Shown: one piece after another, positions 57,110-64,000 of the stretch | Position numbering within the stretch: the stretch's first letter is position 1 | How the letters are laid out: each line of letters begins with the position of its first letter | NCBI GenBank assembly: GCA_021777765.1 | Contig: JAJYDF010000002.1 | Location: forward strand, 1 to 64,000 | DNA length: 64,000 nt | Reading direction: 5' to 3' | Origin: Pseudomonadota bacterium | GTDB taxonomy: Bacteria; Pseudomonadota; Gammaproteobacteria; DASZBR01 | Position numbers and translations under genes: made by a program | The notes under the pieces: generated by a model | Told to the model about the DNA's origin: nothing | Database searches by the model: none | The model's input: only the letters and a program-made list of their open reading frames with translations

Positions 57110-58489
57110 TTAGATTAAATTTGATTTTCTCTCTATATTTACATTTAATTGCATTTCGGTTGATTTAAGTTGATGAGCAGAACGTTTACCATGAACACAA
57201 AATGTTAATAATGCAGCGCATTTAACGACATTATCAAGTTGATATTTTAATTCAAGCATCTTGTCTTTCGCAGAACCCACAATCAATGCTGTACCAAGCA
57301 AAGTATCATACTCTGCTAAAAGTTTTTTACACCTAAACTGAGTAAAGCAATTTTTAAAACAAAATAACATTTTTTGACATATTGCTAATTGTTCATCATC
57401 AAACCTTGCCTTTTCGGCATTTAAAATGAGCAATGATTCCTTGAGCAATATAAAAGCATCATAATAATTTTTATCATCTATATGCTTTTTAATTTGATTA
57501 TTAATCCATATTTTTCTCTGATCGGCATGATTTAAAGGATTAGCCTGCCATTTTAAATAAAAATAATATTCTTCATCAATTTCAATAAAAACACGTTTAA
57601 GCGTTGGGTTATCAGTCATAAAATGGTCTCTGAGATATTTAATCAAACCATTCAAATTATTAGACTCAACCAATTCCGATAACTTACTCTTAACTTGTTG
57701 CCCTATTTTTCCATAGGGATGTTTTAAATAAATCTTTATAATATTCGCGACGTTAGCCATTAACATATTCAATTGATTATTCGCTTGAATAATGATCTGT
57801 AAATTTCTTGCATAAATTTCCGCCTCTTCTTCTCCGAGCGGCGGATTATGATTATGAGATCTGATAACAACGGCAATTGCCTGTCTCGAATTTATAGATT
57901 GTTGACACATTTTACTTATATCTATTTGATTCACGATTGCATTAGAAAATTTCAATTCTGTTAATGCGGGCGTAGCCCATTCAACACCATCAAAAATAAC
58001 TTTTAAATAATTATCATTAATTTCTGAGGGATCTAACCCATATAAAAATTTTAATTTCAATATACTCTCAAACTTCCACTCTAATGGATGTCGCCATACA
58101 TTTTGAAGCAATACTTTATATGACGTTAAATCATATTTTGATATTTGAAAATTATTGATATTTATTGCAATAGCAAATTCTGATACTGGAGATATAATTA
58201 TTTTGAAATCTTTATTAATTAATTCTTTTATATTATCTACAATCATGTTGATATTTCTGACATAGATATATTTTTTACATCCCTTGCCAACCCAGTCAAT
58301 TTCTTTCTTTATATGTGATGCTAAAATAACAGGATCAACATGAATGAGTGAAATACGACCTTCATTACCGATTAGAAATATAATATTACAGGTTGAAAAA
58401 TCGGATGTAACCAAACCGGAAACACTTTGCGGATTATTTTTAATATCTACTCTAGCCATTGTTCCTTCAGGCACATAAACATATTTCAT
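57110..58489 (-). CDS. Unknown 459-aa protein with CheD/NTAN1-like N-terminal motif; candidate effector
   Basis: The N-terminus reads SGLVTSDFSTC (C34) then IIFLIGNEGRISLIHVDP (H50). A Cys after a Thr/Ser-rich turn and a His 16 residues later is the arrangement of CheD-type glutamine deamidases and N-terminal asparagine amidohydrolases. The rest (about 130-459) is helical and unrecognised, with no signal peptide or membrane segment. No chemotaxis genes are near. If the motif is real, the protein could deamidate a host or bacterial target. This is pattern recognition only. Confidence 0.4.
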   Translation of the reverse strand: MKYVYVPEGTMARVDIKNNPQSVSGLVTSDFSTCNIIFLIGNEGRISLIHVDPVILASHIKKEIDWVGKGCKKYIYVRNINMIVDNIKELINKDFKIIISPVSEFAIAININNFQISKYDLTSYKVLLQNVWRHPLEWKFESILKLKFLYGLDPSEINDNYLKVIFDGVEWATPALTELKFSNAIVNQIDISKMCQQSINSRQAIAVVIRSHNHNPPLGEEEAEIYARNLQIIIQANNQLNMLMANVANIIKIYLKHPYGKIGQQVKSKLSELVESNNLNGLIKYLRDHFMTDNPTLKRVFIEIDEEYYFYLKWQANPLNHADQRKIWINNQIKKHIDDKNYYDAFILLKESLLILNAEKARFDDEQLAICQKMLFCFKNCFTQFRCKKLLAEYDTLLGTALIVGSAKDKMLELKYQLDNVVKCAALLTFCVHGKRSAHQLKSTEMQLNVNIERKSNLI

Positions 58490-58570
58490 ATTAACTCTCT
58501 TATATTGCTATTTATACTATTTATTAATTTCGGTAAATAAATATGAAACTATTTAATACCTCTAAAAACA

Positions 58571-60001
58571 TTATCCTTTAATACAAATTATGGGCACCAT
58601 ATGTGCGACTTTTTTTGCTAATCCAGCAACATGCGCAGCCTCAACGACATCTTTTACGTCCTTATATGCTTCAGGCGCTTCTTCAGCAACACCTCGATAG
58701 GAAATACTGCGAATTAAAATTCCGCGATGTTCTAATTGCTGTATTAATTCTCTGCCATGCCATTTTTTTGATGCTTGTGTACGACTGATTGCACGTCCCG
58801 CACCATGACATGCTGAACTTAAAGATTTTATTTCGGCTTGTTTCATACCAGTCAAAATATATGATCGTGTTCCCATGCTACCACCAATTATAACAGGCTG
58901 TCCTGTATTTATATAATGTGCTGGTAAATCTGGGTGTCCTGGACCAAATGAACGTGTTGCACCTTTGCGATGAACAAATAAACATTGTTGTTTTCCATCG
59001 ATAAAATGAATTTCTTCTTTACAGGTATTATGGGATACATCATAGAGTAATTTCAGTGATGAACTTGGAATAACTTTTGCAAAAGCTTCTCGCGTAAAAT
59101 GTGTAATTATTTGTCTATTGGCTAATGCGCAATTAATTCCTGATCGCATTGCGCCCAAATAAGATTTTCCTAAATCAGAATTAATGGGTGCGCAAGCTAA
59201 TTCGCGATCAGGTAATTCAATATCATAGCTTTTTGCAGCAATTACCATACTTCGTAAAAATTCCGTACCTATTTGATGACCTAAACCACGCGATCCACAA
59301 TGGATACTAATAACAATATCTCCTTCACGAATATTAAATGCACGCGCAATTTCATCATCATAAATTTCTTTAATTTCTTGCACTTCTAAATAATGATTAC
59401 CTGATCCTAATGTACCCATTTCCATATGTTGTCGTTCTTTAGCGCGAATTGAAACTGCTTCGGGTATTGCACCTGACATACAACCGTGTTCTTCAATATT
59501 TTCTAAATCTTCTTTACTACCATATCCCTTTTTTACTGCCCATTTAGCACCACCCATTAACATGTCATCCATTTCGTTCACATTTAATTTAATTGCGCTT
59601 TTACTGCCAACACCGGCAGGAATGTGATAAAACAATGCATCAGCCAGTGTTTCTTTGTTCTTTTCAATATCTGATCGATTTAAATTAGTTAATAATAAAC
59701 GCACACCACAAGAAATATCGAAACCAACACCACCCGCAGAAACAACGCCCCCTTTATTTGGATCAAATGCAGCAACACCACCGACGGGAAATCCATATCC
59801 CCAATGCGCATCCGGCATTGCGTAAGCAGCATTTACGATGCCAGGTAATTTTGCGACATTACAGAGTTGTTCATACACCTTCATGTCCATTTCTTTAATT
59901 AATTCTTTGGTTGCAAAAATAATTGCAGGAACACGCATTTTTCCTTGCGGTAAAATATGCCATTCATATTCGGTTTGTTGATGGAGTAAATTTAAATCCA
60001 T
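58571..60001 (-). CDS. rtcB: RNA-splicing ligase RtcB
   Basis: The 476-aa ligase has the RtcB signatures: AMPDAHWGYGFPVGGVAAFD (61-80), GGVGFDISCGVRLL with metal ligand C98, SIHCGSRGLGHQIG, and the guanylylation region SACHGAGRAISRTQA. It joins 2',3'-cyclic phosphate or 3'-phosphate ends to 5'-OH ends using GTP and Mn2+, repairing tRNA and rRNA cut by nucleases. It lies downstream of the ThpR-archease gene on the same strand. No RtcR regulator or RtcA cyclase is in the window. Confidence 0.95.
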   Translation of the reverse strand: MDLNLLHQQTEYEWHILPQGKMRVPAIIFATKELIKEMDMKVYEQLCNVAKLPGIVNAAYAMPDAHWGYGFPVGGVAAFDPNKGGVVSAGGVGFDISCGVRLLLTNLNRSDIEKNKETLADALFYHIPAGVGSKSAIKLNVNEMDDMLMGGAKWAVKKGYGSKEDLENIEEHGCMSGAIPEAVSIRAKERQHMEMGTLGSGNHYLEVQEIKEIYDDEIARAFNIREGDIVISIHCGSRGLGHQIGTEFLRSMVIAAKSYDIELPDRELACAPINSDLGKSYLGAMRSGINCALANRQIITHFTREAFAKVIPSSSLKLLYDVSHNTCKEEIHFIDGKQQCLFVHRKGATRSFGPGHPDLPAHYINTGQPVIIGGSMGTRSYILTGMKQAEIKSLSSACHGAGRAISRTQASKKWHGRELIQQLEHRGILIRSISYRGVAEEAPEAYKDVKDVVEAAHVAGLAKKVAHMVPIICIKG

Positions 60002-60042
60002 TGCGGTGCTCCTTAGAAATAAATTTGTAACAATTATTGAAA

Positions 60043-60134
60043 CCCGGGTTGCGTCCTTTATATTAACTATTTATTTAGAATAACTATAAATTTTATAAAT
60101 AAATATTTATTACGATTGACTTCACCCAGGCTAC
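60043..60134. repeat. Second copy of the CCCGGGTTGCG / CACCCAGGCTAC repeat
   Basis: Same ends and size as the element at 54070-54158, with a different AT-rich interior. It lies between rtcB and the ThpR-archease gene. Its right end (CACCCAGGCTAC) contains the stop codon of that gene: CTA at 60131-60133 is TAG on the minus strand. Confidence 0.8.
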
Positions 60135-61159
60135 ACGTCTATTACACATTGTGCTAACCATAATTCATTTTGTTGCTGTACTTTTAATTCGGTAAAAGTT
60201 GCGCCTTTAACGTCTACCGCAGGATGATGTTTTTTACGATCAATTTTTTCTCCACGCAATGTTGCTGTCAGTTGTAAATCATTAATTTCCACATGAAATT
60301 CAGAAAAAAGCATCTGGCGCGTTTCTATTTGAAAAATAATGGCATTAAGCCAATCGACTAATAACACTTCTATATCAGGTGCAGAGCATGTGATAGAAAC
60401 AGTGTCTATTGCATTCACATATAGAGGATCAGTTATCACCCCTGTTAATGCCATAGCAGCCATGGCAAATGCCTGTGCAATTGTTTTTCCATAACCTCGC
60501 ACACCGATATCTGCATCGTGAGAAAAATGTTCCCATTTTTGATAAAAATCTGATGATAAATTCTTATTATCTTCATTAATGTTTGATAATACATATGTTG
60601 CCAGTGAGGCATATTGACGATTTGGTTTACTTTCAAAAAGATCAAATTCAGTGATTTTAATTGGTATTAATGCATTAACTGTAACATTTCCAAGTTGTTC
60701 ATAGACATTTTTAGCCAACCACGTGTTTTTTAATTTGGCCAATGCAATATGAGCAAAATAAGCTCTTTCTTTTTTTATTTTTTCATTAGCTGGAATTATT
60801 GCATGTAATTTATCATATAAATCATTCAATAACGGCGCATCTAGTGCAACTATGATATGCCTAGAACTTAATATTGAAATTTTTGTCGCTTTAATTTCGA
60901 AAGAGGGAAAAGGTGTTTGTGAAAAATATTTATTTACATCTTCTTTAATTTCATCTCTTAATTTTTCATCGATTTCACCGACAAATACCAAAGTGATGTG
61001 GAATGACTCAATAGGATGCCATATAATTTGATGCGACATCCCTAGGAATTTTTCTTTTAATAATTGCTGAATTTTGATTAATTCACTTAACCACGGTTTT
61101 ATAGCAAGCCCAAAAAATAGCCGATGTTTTTTTTCCTTTGCTTTATTTGAATTTTCCAT
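60131..61159 (-). CDS. ThpR (LigT-like RNA 2',3'-cyclic phosphodiesterase) fused to archease
   Basis: This 342-aa protein joins two RNA-repair proteins. Residues 12-190 are a 2H phosphoesterase of ThpR/LigT type: HIT at 54-56 is the first catalytic motif; the second reads HIA at 137-139, with Ala in place of Thr. Residues 208-342 are archease, with KWEHFSHDADIGVRGYGKT holding the metal Asp (D215), and DVKGATFTELKV near the end. Archease restores guanylylation turnover of RtcB and lets it work with other nucleotides. ThpR opens or recloses 2',3'-cyclic phosphate. Its neighbour rtcB begins 129 bases downstream. The fusion is unusual to me; each half alone is certain. Confidence 0.9.
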   Translation of the reverse strand: MENSNKAKEKKHRLFFGLAIKPWLSELIKIQQLLKEKFLGMSHQIIWHPIESFHITLVFVGEIDEKLRDEIKEDVNKYFSQTPFPSFEIKATKISILSSRHIIVALDAPLLNDLYDKLHAIIPANEKIKKERAYFAHIALAKLKNTWLAKNVYEQLGNVTVNALIPIKITEFDLFESKPNRQYASLATYVLSNINEDNKNLSSDFYQKWEHFSHDADIGVRGYGKTIAQAFAMAAMALTGVITDPLYVNAIDTVSITCSAPDIEVLLVDWLNAIIFQIETRQMLFSEFHVEINDLQLTATLRGEKIDRKKHHPAVDVKGATFTELKVQQQNELWLAQCVIDV

Positions 61160-61329
61160 TTCTCTGCCCTTTATCTCATTGAATCGTTTCCACCAATTAT
61201 AGCCATTAATAATTAAGCTATTTGATCATGAATTTTACATTGTATACCTATCCATTTTCTGATAATTTTGATGACATTTTTGGGCTATAATATAAGATGA
61301 AAAACACCTTACAAAGGGAGGGTTCGGTT

Positions 61330-61647
61330 ATGAAGCTTGTTAAGTCTACAAAAATAATATGTCTTGCTCTATGTTTGTTTTTTGGGAGTGTTGTAGCTAC
61401 AGATGCTAATGCATATGTCTACGTTGGTGTAGGTCCAGGATGGGGAGGATGGGGACATCCTTATTATCATCCCTATTGGGGAGGTTATGGATATTATCAT
61501 CCATACTGGGGAGGTTATGGTTATTATCATCCATATTATCGCCCGTATTATTATCCTTACTATCGTCCTTATTGGTACAGACCCTACTATTATCCCTATT
61601 ACTATCGTCCTTATTATTATGGGCATGGTTACTATCCTTACTATTAA
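61330..61647 (+). CDS. Tyr/Pro/Gly-rich secreted repeat protein
   Basis: From ATG 61330 (GGGAGG 9 bases upstream) the product is 105 aa. A signal peptide is clear (MKLVKSTKIICLALCLFFGS, cleavage after DANA at about residue 28). The mature part is almost wholly Tyr, Pro, Gly, His, Trp and Arg in tandem repeats of the type HPYWGGYGYYHPYW and PYYYPYYRP. Similar small proteins are found in Legionella and Coxiella relatives but have no known role; adhesion, matrix or outer-surface structure are possibilities. The low complexity produces false antisense frames, which I ignore. Confidence 0.8.
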   Translation: MKLVKSTKIICLALCLFFGSVVATDANAYVYVGVGPGWGGWGHPYYHPYWGGYGYYHPYWGGYGYYHPYYRPYYYPYYRPYWYRPYYYPYYYRPYYYGHGYYPYY

Positions 61648-61682
61648 TAAATCGACGAAATTATGTTTAACAAACATTTAAG

Positions 61683-61718
61683 GTGCCGCTGCTTGAGGAG
61701 CAACGGCATTTTAATTTT
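61683..61718 (+). terminator. Terminator after the Tyr-rich gene
   Basis: GTGCCGCTGCTTG pairs with GGAGCAACGGCAT (about 13 bp with one mismatch and wobbles), followed by TTTAATTTT. It lies about 36 bases after the stop and just before the convergent lipoprotein gene end. Confidence 0.65.
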
Positions 61719-62052
61719 AGGAGTTTGTTAAATTTAAATTGAGATTTGGCCCTTGAATTACATTTTTATTAGGTCCTTGTTTTAATCCTTTTATTTCCAC
61801 TTTATCATTAATAAATAAAATTGTTATTTCTGTATTTTGATTTTTCCACACTGATGTTGTCGCTGTAGCTCCAAAAAAATTGACGCTATTGCTAGTTGTT
61901 GGCGGTCCTAACATTAAATTGACTTGGCTCATATCCATGCCCACTTGGATTTTATTATAATTTTCTTGTGTAATTTGCGTACACGCTGATAGTGTAAATA
62001 TGACAAAAATACCGATAATTAAAAAATTAATAAAATGATTTATCTTGTTCAT
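61717..62052 (-). CDS. Lipoprotein of the SmpA/BamE-like DUF3862 type
   Basis: The 111-aa product has a signal peptide with lipobox L21-S-A-C24. The mature part matches the BamE/DUF3862 fold: YNKIQVGMDMSQVNLMLGPP, then SVWKNQNTEITILFINDKVE. DUF3862 proteins are small lipoproteins of unknown role, related in fold to BamE of the outer-membrane assembly machine. It is probably anchored in the outer membrane (Thr, not Asp, at +2). Confidence 0.85.
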   Translation of the reverse strand: MNKINHFINFLIIGIFVIFTLSACTQITQENYNKIQVGMDMSQVNLMLGPPTTSNSVNFFGATATTSVWKNQNTEITILFINDKVEIKGLKQGPNKNVIQGPNLNLNLTNS

Positions 62053-62117
62053 CGCTGATATCCCATTAATCGTAAAATTATATTAGCTGTTTCAAAATCT
62101 ATAATATTTAAAACTCA

Positions 62118-62663
62118 TTACTCAACTCCACCACTCCTGTCTGCCAAAGGTTTAACATTATGTTTAACTGGAAACATCAACCTATTTGAATAAGCTAAAG
62201 CTAATGTTGAAACAACTAAGGTTAAATGTATCACCACTTGCCACATGACTAAATTATTCGGTTTTTGTGACGGATCCAAAAATGTTCTTAATAAATGAAT
62301 CGATGAAATGGTCACCAATGCAACACCTAATTTAACTTTCATAGTACCTGCTTTAATTTCGTCTAACCATTCTGGACTATCAGGATGATTAGCTAAATTA
62401 AGTCGTGATACAAAAGTTTCATAACCACCAACAATTATCATAATTAGTAAATTAGCAATTAGAACTACATCGATTAAGTCTAGCACTTGCATCATTGTTT
62501 GCGTTTCATCATTATCCAGCATATGCCTGACTAAATTCGTTAGACCAAAACCAAATTCAACAACATACAGCGTTAAAACGATGATCAATCCAAAATAGAG
62601 TGGTGCTTGCAACCAACGGCTTGCAAATATAATGGGTGGTAAAGATTGTTTAAATTGATACAT
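62118..62663 (-). CDS. yqhA: UPF0114/TIGR00645 inner-membrane protein YqhA
   Basis: The 181-aa protein matches the YqhA family, with SRWLQAPLYFGLIIVLTLYV at residues 16-35 and IDVVLIANLLIMIIVGGYETFVSRL in the centre, and has four membrane helices. Function is unproven. Its start lies 50 bases from the divergent acs start; a GGAGAC site precedes its ATG. Confidence 0.9.
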   Translation of the reverse strand: MYQFKQSLPPIIFASRWLQAPLYFGLIIVLTLYVVEFGFGLTNLVRHMLDNDETQTMMQVLDLIDVVLIANLLIMIIVGGYETFVSRLNLANHPDSPEWLDEIKAGTMKVKLGVALVTISSIHLLRTFLDPSQKPNNLVMWQVVIHLTLVVSTLALAYSNRLMFPVKHNVKPLADRSGGVE

Positions 62664-62713
62664 GCTAAACCGTCTCCTTACGATATAATGTATTTAAATT
62701 AAGGAGCCATATT

Positions 62714-64000
62714 ATGACACAAGGAAAAATCTATCCAGTATTACCTGCAGCAAAACAACATGCATGGATTAATGAACAGCAATATCAACAGCTTTATCAA
62801 CAATCCCTACAAAATCCCAATGAATTTTGGTCTGAGCAAGCAAAAATAGTTCTCAATTGGTCGCAACCATGGCAAACCATTCAAACAGGATCATTAAAAG
62901 AAGGCAATGTACGTTGGTTTGTCGGTGGAAAATTAAATGCTTGTTACAATTGTCTCGATCGACATTTACCGCAACGTGCTTTGCAAACAGCTATTATTTG
63001 GGAAAGTGATGATCATGAACACAGTCAACATATTACATACGCTGATTTATATACGCAGGTGTGTCGATTTGCGAATGCATTAAAAAATTTAGGCGTGGAA
63101 AAAGGCGACAGAATTTGTATTTATTTACCCATGATTCCTGAAATTGCTGTTGCCGTTTTAGCATGTGCAAGATTAGGCGCCATTCATACTGTGGTATTTG
63201 CAGGATTTTCTTCTCACGCGTTACAAGAACGCATTATTGATGCTGATTGCAATATCGTAATTACAGCTGACGAAGGCATTCGTGGTGGCAAAACCGTACC
63301 ATTAAAAACTAATGTTGATCATGCTTTAACAGATACGCACGTAAAAAATGTTATTGTGATTAAAAGAACTGGAAATACAATTTCATGGAATAAAAACCGT
63401 GATTTGTGGTATCACGAATTAATTAAAAAAGAACCTGCTGAATGTCCTATAACAGAAATGGATGCAAATGATCCGTTATTTATTTTGTATACTTCCGGAT
63501 CGACTGGAAAACCAAAAGGTGTGTTGCATAGTACCGGTGGTTATTTATTATATGCAGCGATGACGCATAAATTAATTTTTGATTATCATGAAAATGAGAT
63601 TTATTGGTGTACTGCTGATGTAGGTTGGGTCACTGGTCATTCTTATATTATTTATGGTCCGCTCGCTAATGGTGCAACAACAGTTATGTTTGAAGGAATT
63701 CCAACTTACCCAACACCTGCACGATTTTGGCAAATTATCGATAAACACAGAATTAACATTTTTTATACAGCGCCAACTGCGTTACGCGCATTAATGCGTG
63801 AAGGAAATGATTTCGTCACAGCAAGTTCGCGAAAAACATTACGTATATTAGGAACAGTTGGTGAACCCATTAATCCAGAAGTATGGCAATGGTTTTATGA
63901 AATAGTCGGTGATAATCGTTGCCCGATTGTTGATACATGGTGGCAAACTGAAACAGGTGGTGTATTAATTTCGCCATTACCTGGCACAACTGCATTAAAA
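62714..64000 (+). CDS. acs: Acetyl-CoA synthetase, 5' part (cut by window end)
   Basis: The frame runs from ATG 62714 (AAGGAG 8 bases upstream) to the window end without a stop: 429 codons of a family near 650. It has the Acs N-terminal sequence ([22 protein letters not shown]), the P-loop [11 protein letters not shown] at 259-269, and [14 protein letters not shown] and WWQTETGG near the end. The enzyme makes acetyl-CoA from acetate, ATP and CoA through acetyl-AMP. A TATAAT at 62684-62689 in the 50-base gap to divergent yqhA could be its -10 box. Confidence 0.95.
   Translation, partial: MTQGKIYPVLPAAKQHAWINEQQYQQLYQQSLQNPNEFWSEQAKIVLNWSQPWQTIQTGSLKEGNVRWFVGGKLNACYNCLDRHLPQRALQTAIIWESDDHEHSQHITYADLYTQVCRFANALKNLGVEKGDRICIYLPMIPEIAVAVLACARLGAIHTVVFAGFSSHALQERIIDADCNIVITADEGIRGGKTVPLKTNVDHALTDTHVKNVIVIKRTGNTISWNKNRDLWYHELIKKEPAECPITEMDANDPLFILYTSGSTGKPKGVLHSTGGYLLYAAMTHKLIFDYHENEIYWCTADVGWVTGHSYIIYGPLANGATTVMFEGIPTYPTPARFWQIIDKHRINIFYTAPTALRALMREGNDFVTASSRKTLRILGTVGEPINPEVWQWFYEIVGDNRCPIVDTWWQTETGGVLISPLPGTTALK

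Noticed and set aside
61369..61681. Long frames on the minus strand and in other plus frames across the Tyr-rich gene
   Set aside because: They arise from the repetitive TAT/CCT/GGT composition and have biased, meaningless products (Ile/Arg or Leu/Ser strings). The plus frame with the signal peptide and ribosome site is the real gene.
1..64000. tRNA, rRNA or prophage genes
   Set aside because: I looked for T-loop sequences, conserved rRNA stretches, integrase and phage structural proteins and found none. Short tRNAs could be missed without a covariance search.

Overview
The window is AT-rich DNA (not computed, but evident throughout) from a gammaproteobacterium. The housekeeping genes (dinG, ppsA, rtcB, frmA, mgtA, yqhA, acs) are of gammaproteobacterial type. 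They are mixed with ankyrin, TPR, pentapeptide and other eukaryote-like or unrecognised large proteins of the sort carried by intracellular Legionellales/Coxiellaceae-like bacteria. That placement is inference: no rRNA, tRNA or secretion-system gene is present.

Layout. 1-3.5 kb: a decayed vapBC pair and a 702-aa protein with a degenerate nucleotidyltransferase-like region. 3.9-7.7 kb: an ankyrin-repeat gene running in frame, without a stop, into a secreted lytic transglycosylase (mltB), then an O-methyltransferase. 7.9-15.2 kb: a bufferin (RiPP metallophore) locus, bufA-bufB, separated from bufC by a PAS histidine kinase and an inverted 574-aa gene whose N-terminal domain looks like a cyclodipeptide synthase; bufC is followed by YceI and cytochrome b561. 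15.2-18.4 kb: a compact HlyD/ABC ATPase/ABC-2 permease exporter and a Rieske ferredoxin. 18.6-26.3 kb: dinG, a Bcr/CflA-type transporter, a methylisocitrate-lyase-like enzyme, a methyltransferase-like candidate effector and a DUF3429 membrane protein. 26.5-33.2 kb: a PspA plus UPF0145 (YbjQ-like) cluster containing two frameshifted genes, then mgtA, bounded by REP-like palindromes. 33.4-43.4 kb: an accessory stretch with DUF6058, an ArsR-like regulator, an aminoglycoside nucleotidyltransferase-like gene, an MBL hydrolase, a TPR gene broken by a stop codon, HigBA-type toxin-antitoxin genes, a HEPN-motif protein and a pentapeptide protein. 43.4-52 kb: metabolism and stress genes (formaldehyde detoxification, DNA repair, an SDR-MsrBA-peroxidase operon, thiolase, ppsA). 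52-61.2 kb: yhcG nuclease, sterol-desaturase-like enzyme, an acyl-CoA dehydrogenase split by an in-frame TAG, an Old Yellow Enzyme, an unknown protein with a CheD/NTAN1-like motif, and an RNA-repair pair (rtcB plus a ThpR-archease fusion). 61.3-64 kb: a Tyr/Pro-rich secreted protein, a lipoprotein, yqhA and the 5' part of acs.

Five genes are visibly broken (vapC, two in the YbjQ cluster, TPR, acyl-CoA dehydrogenase), each apart from vapC by one base. This suggests either ongoing genome decay or residual sequence errors. The most interesting loci are the cyclodipeptide-synthase-like protein inside the split bufferin locus, the ThpR-archease fusion beside rtcB, the ankyrin-MltB run-on frame, and two short AT-rich repeats abutting gene 3' ends, one of which supplies a stop codon. 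No CRISPR array, tRNA, rRNA, IS transposase or prophage was found.
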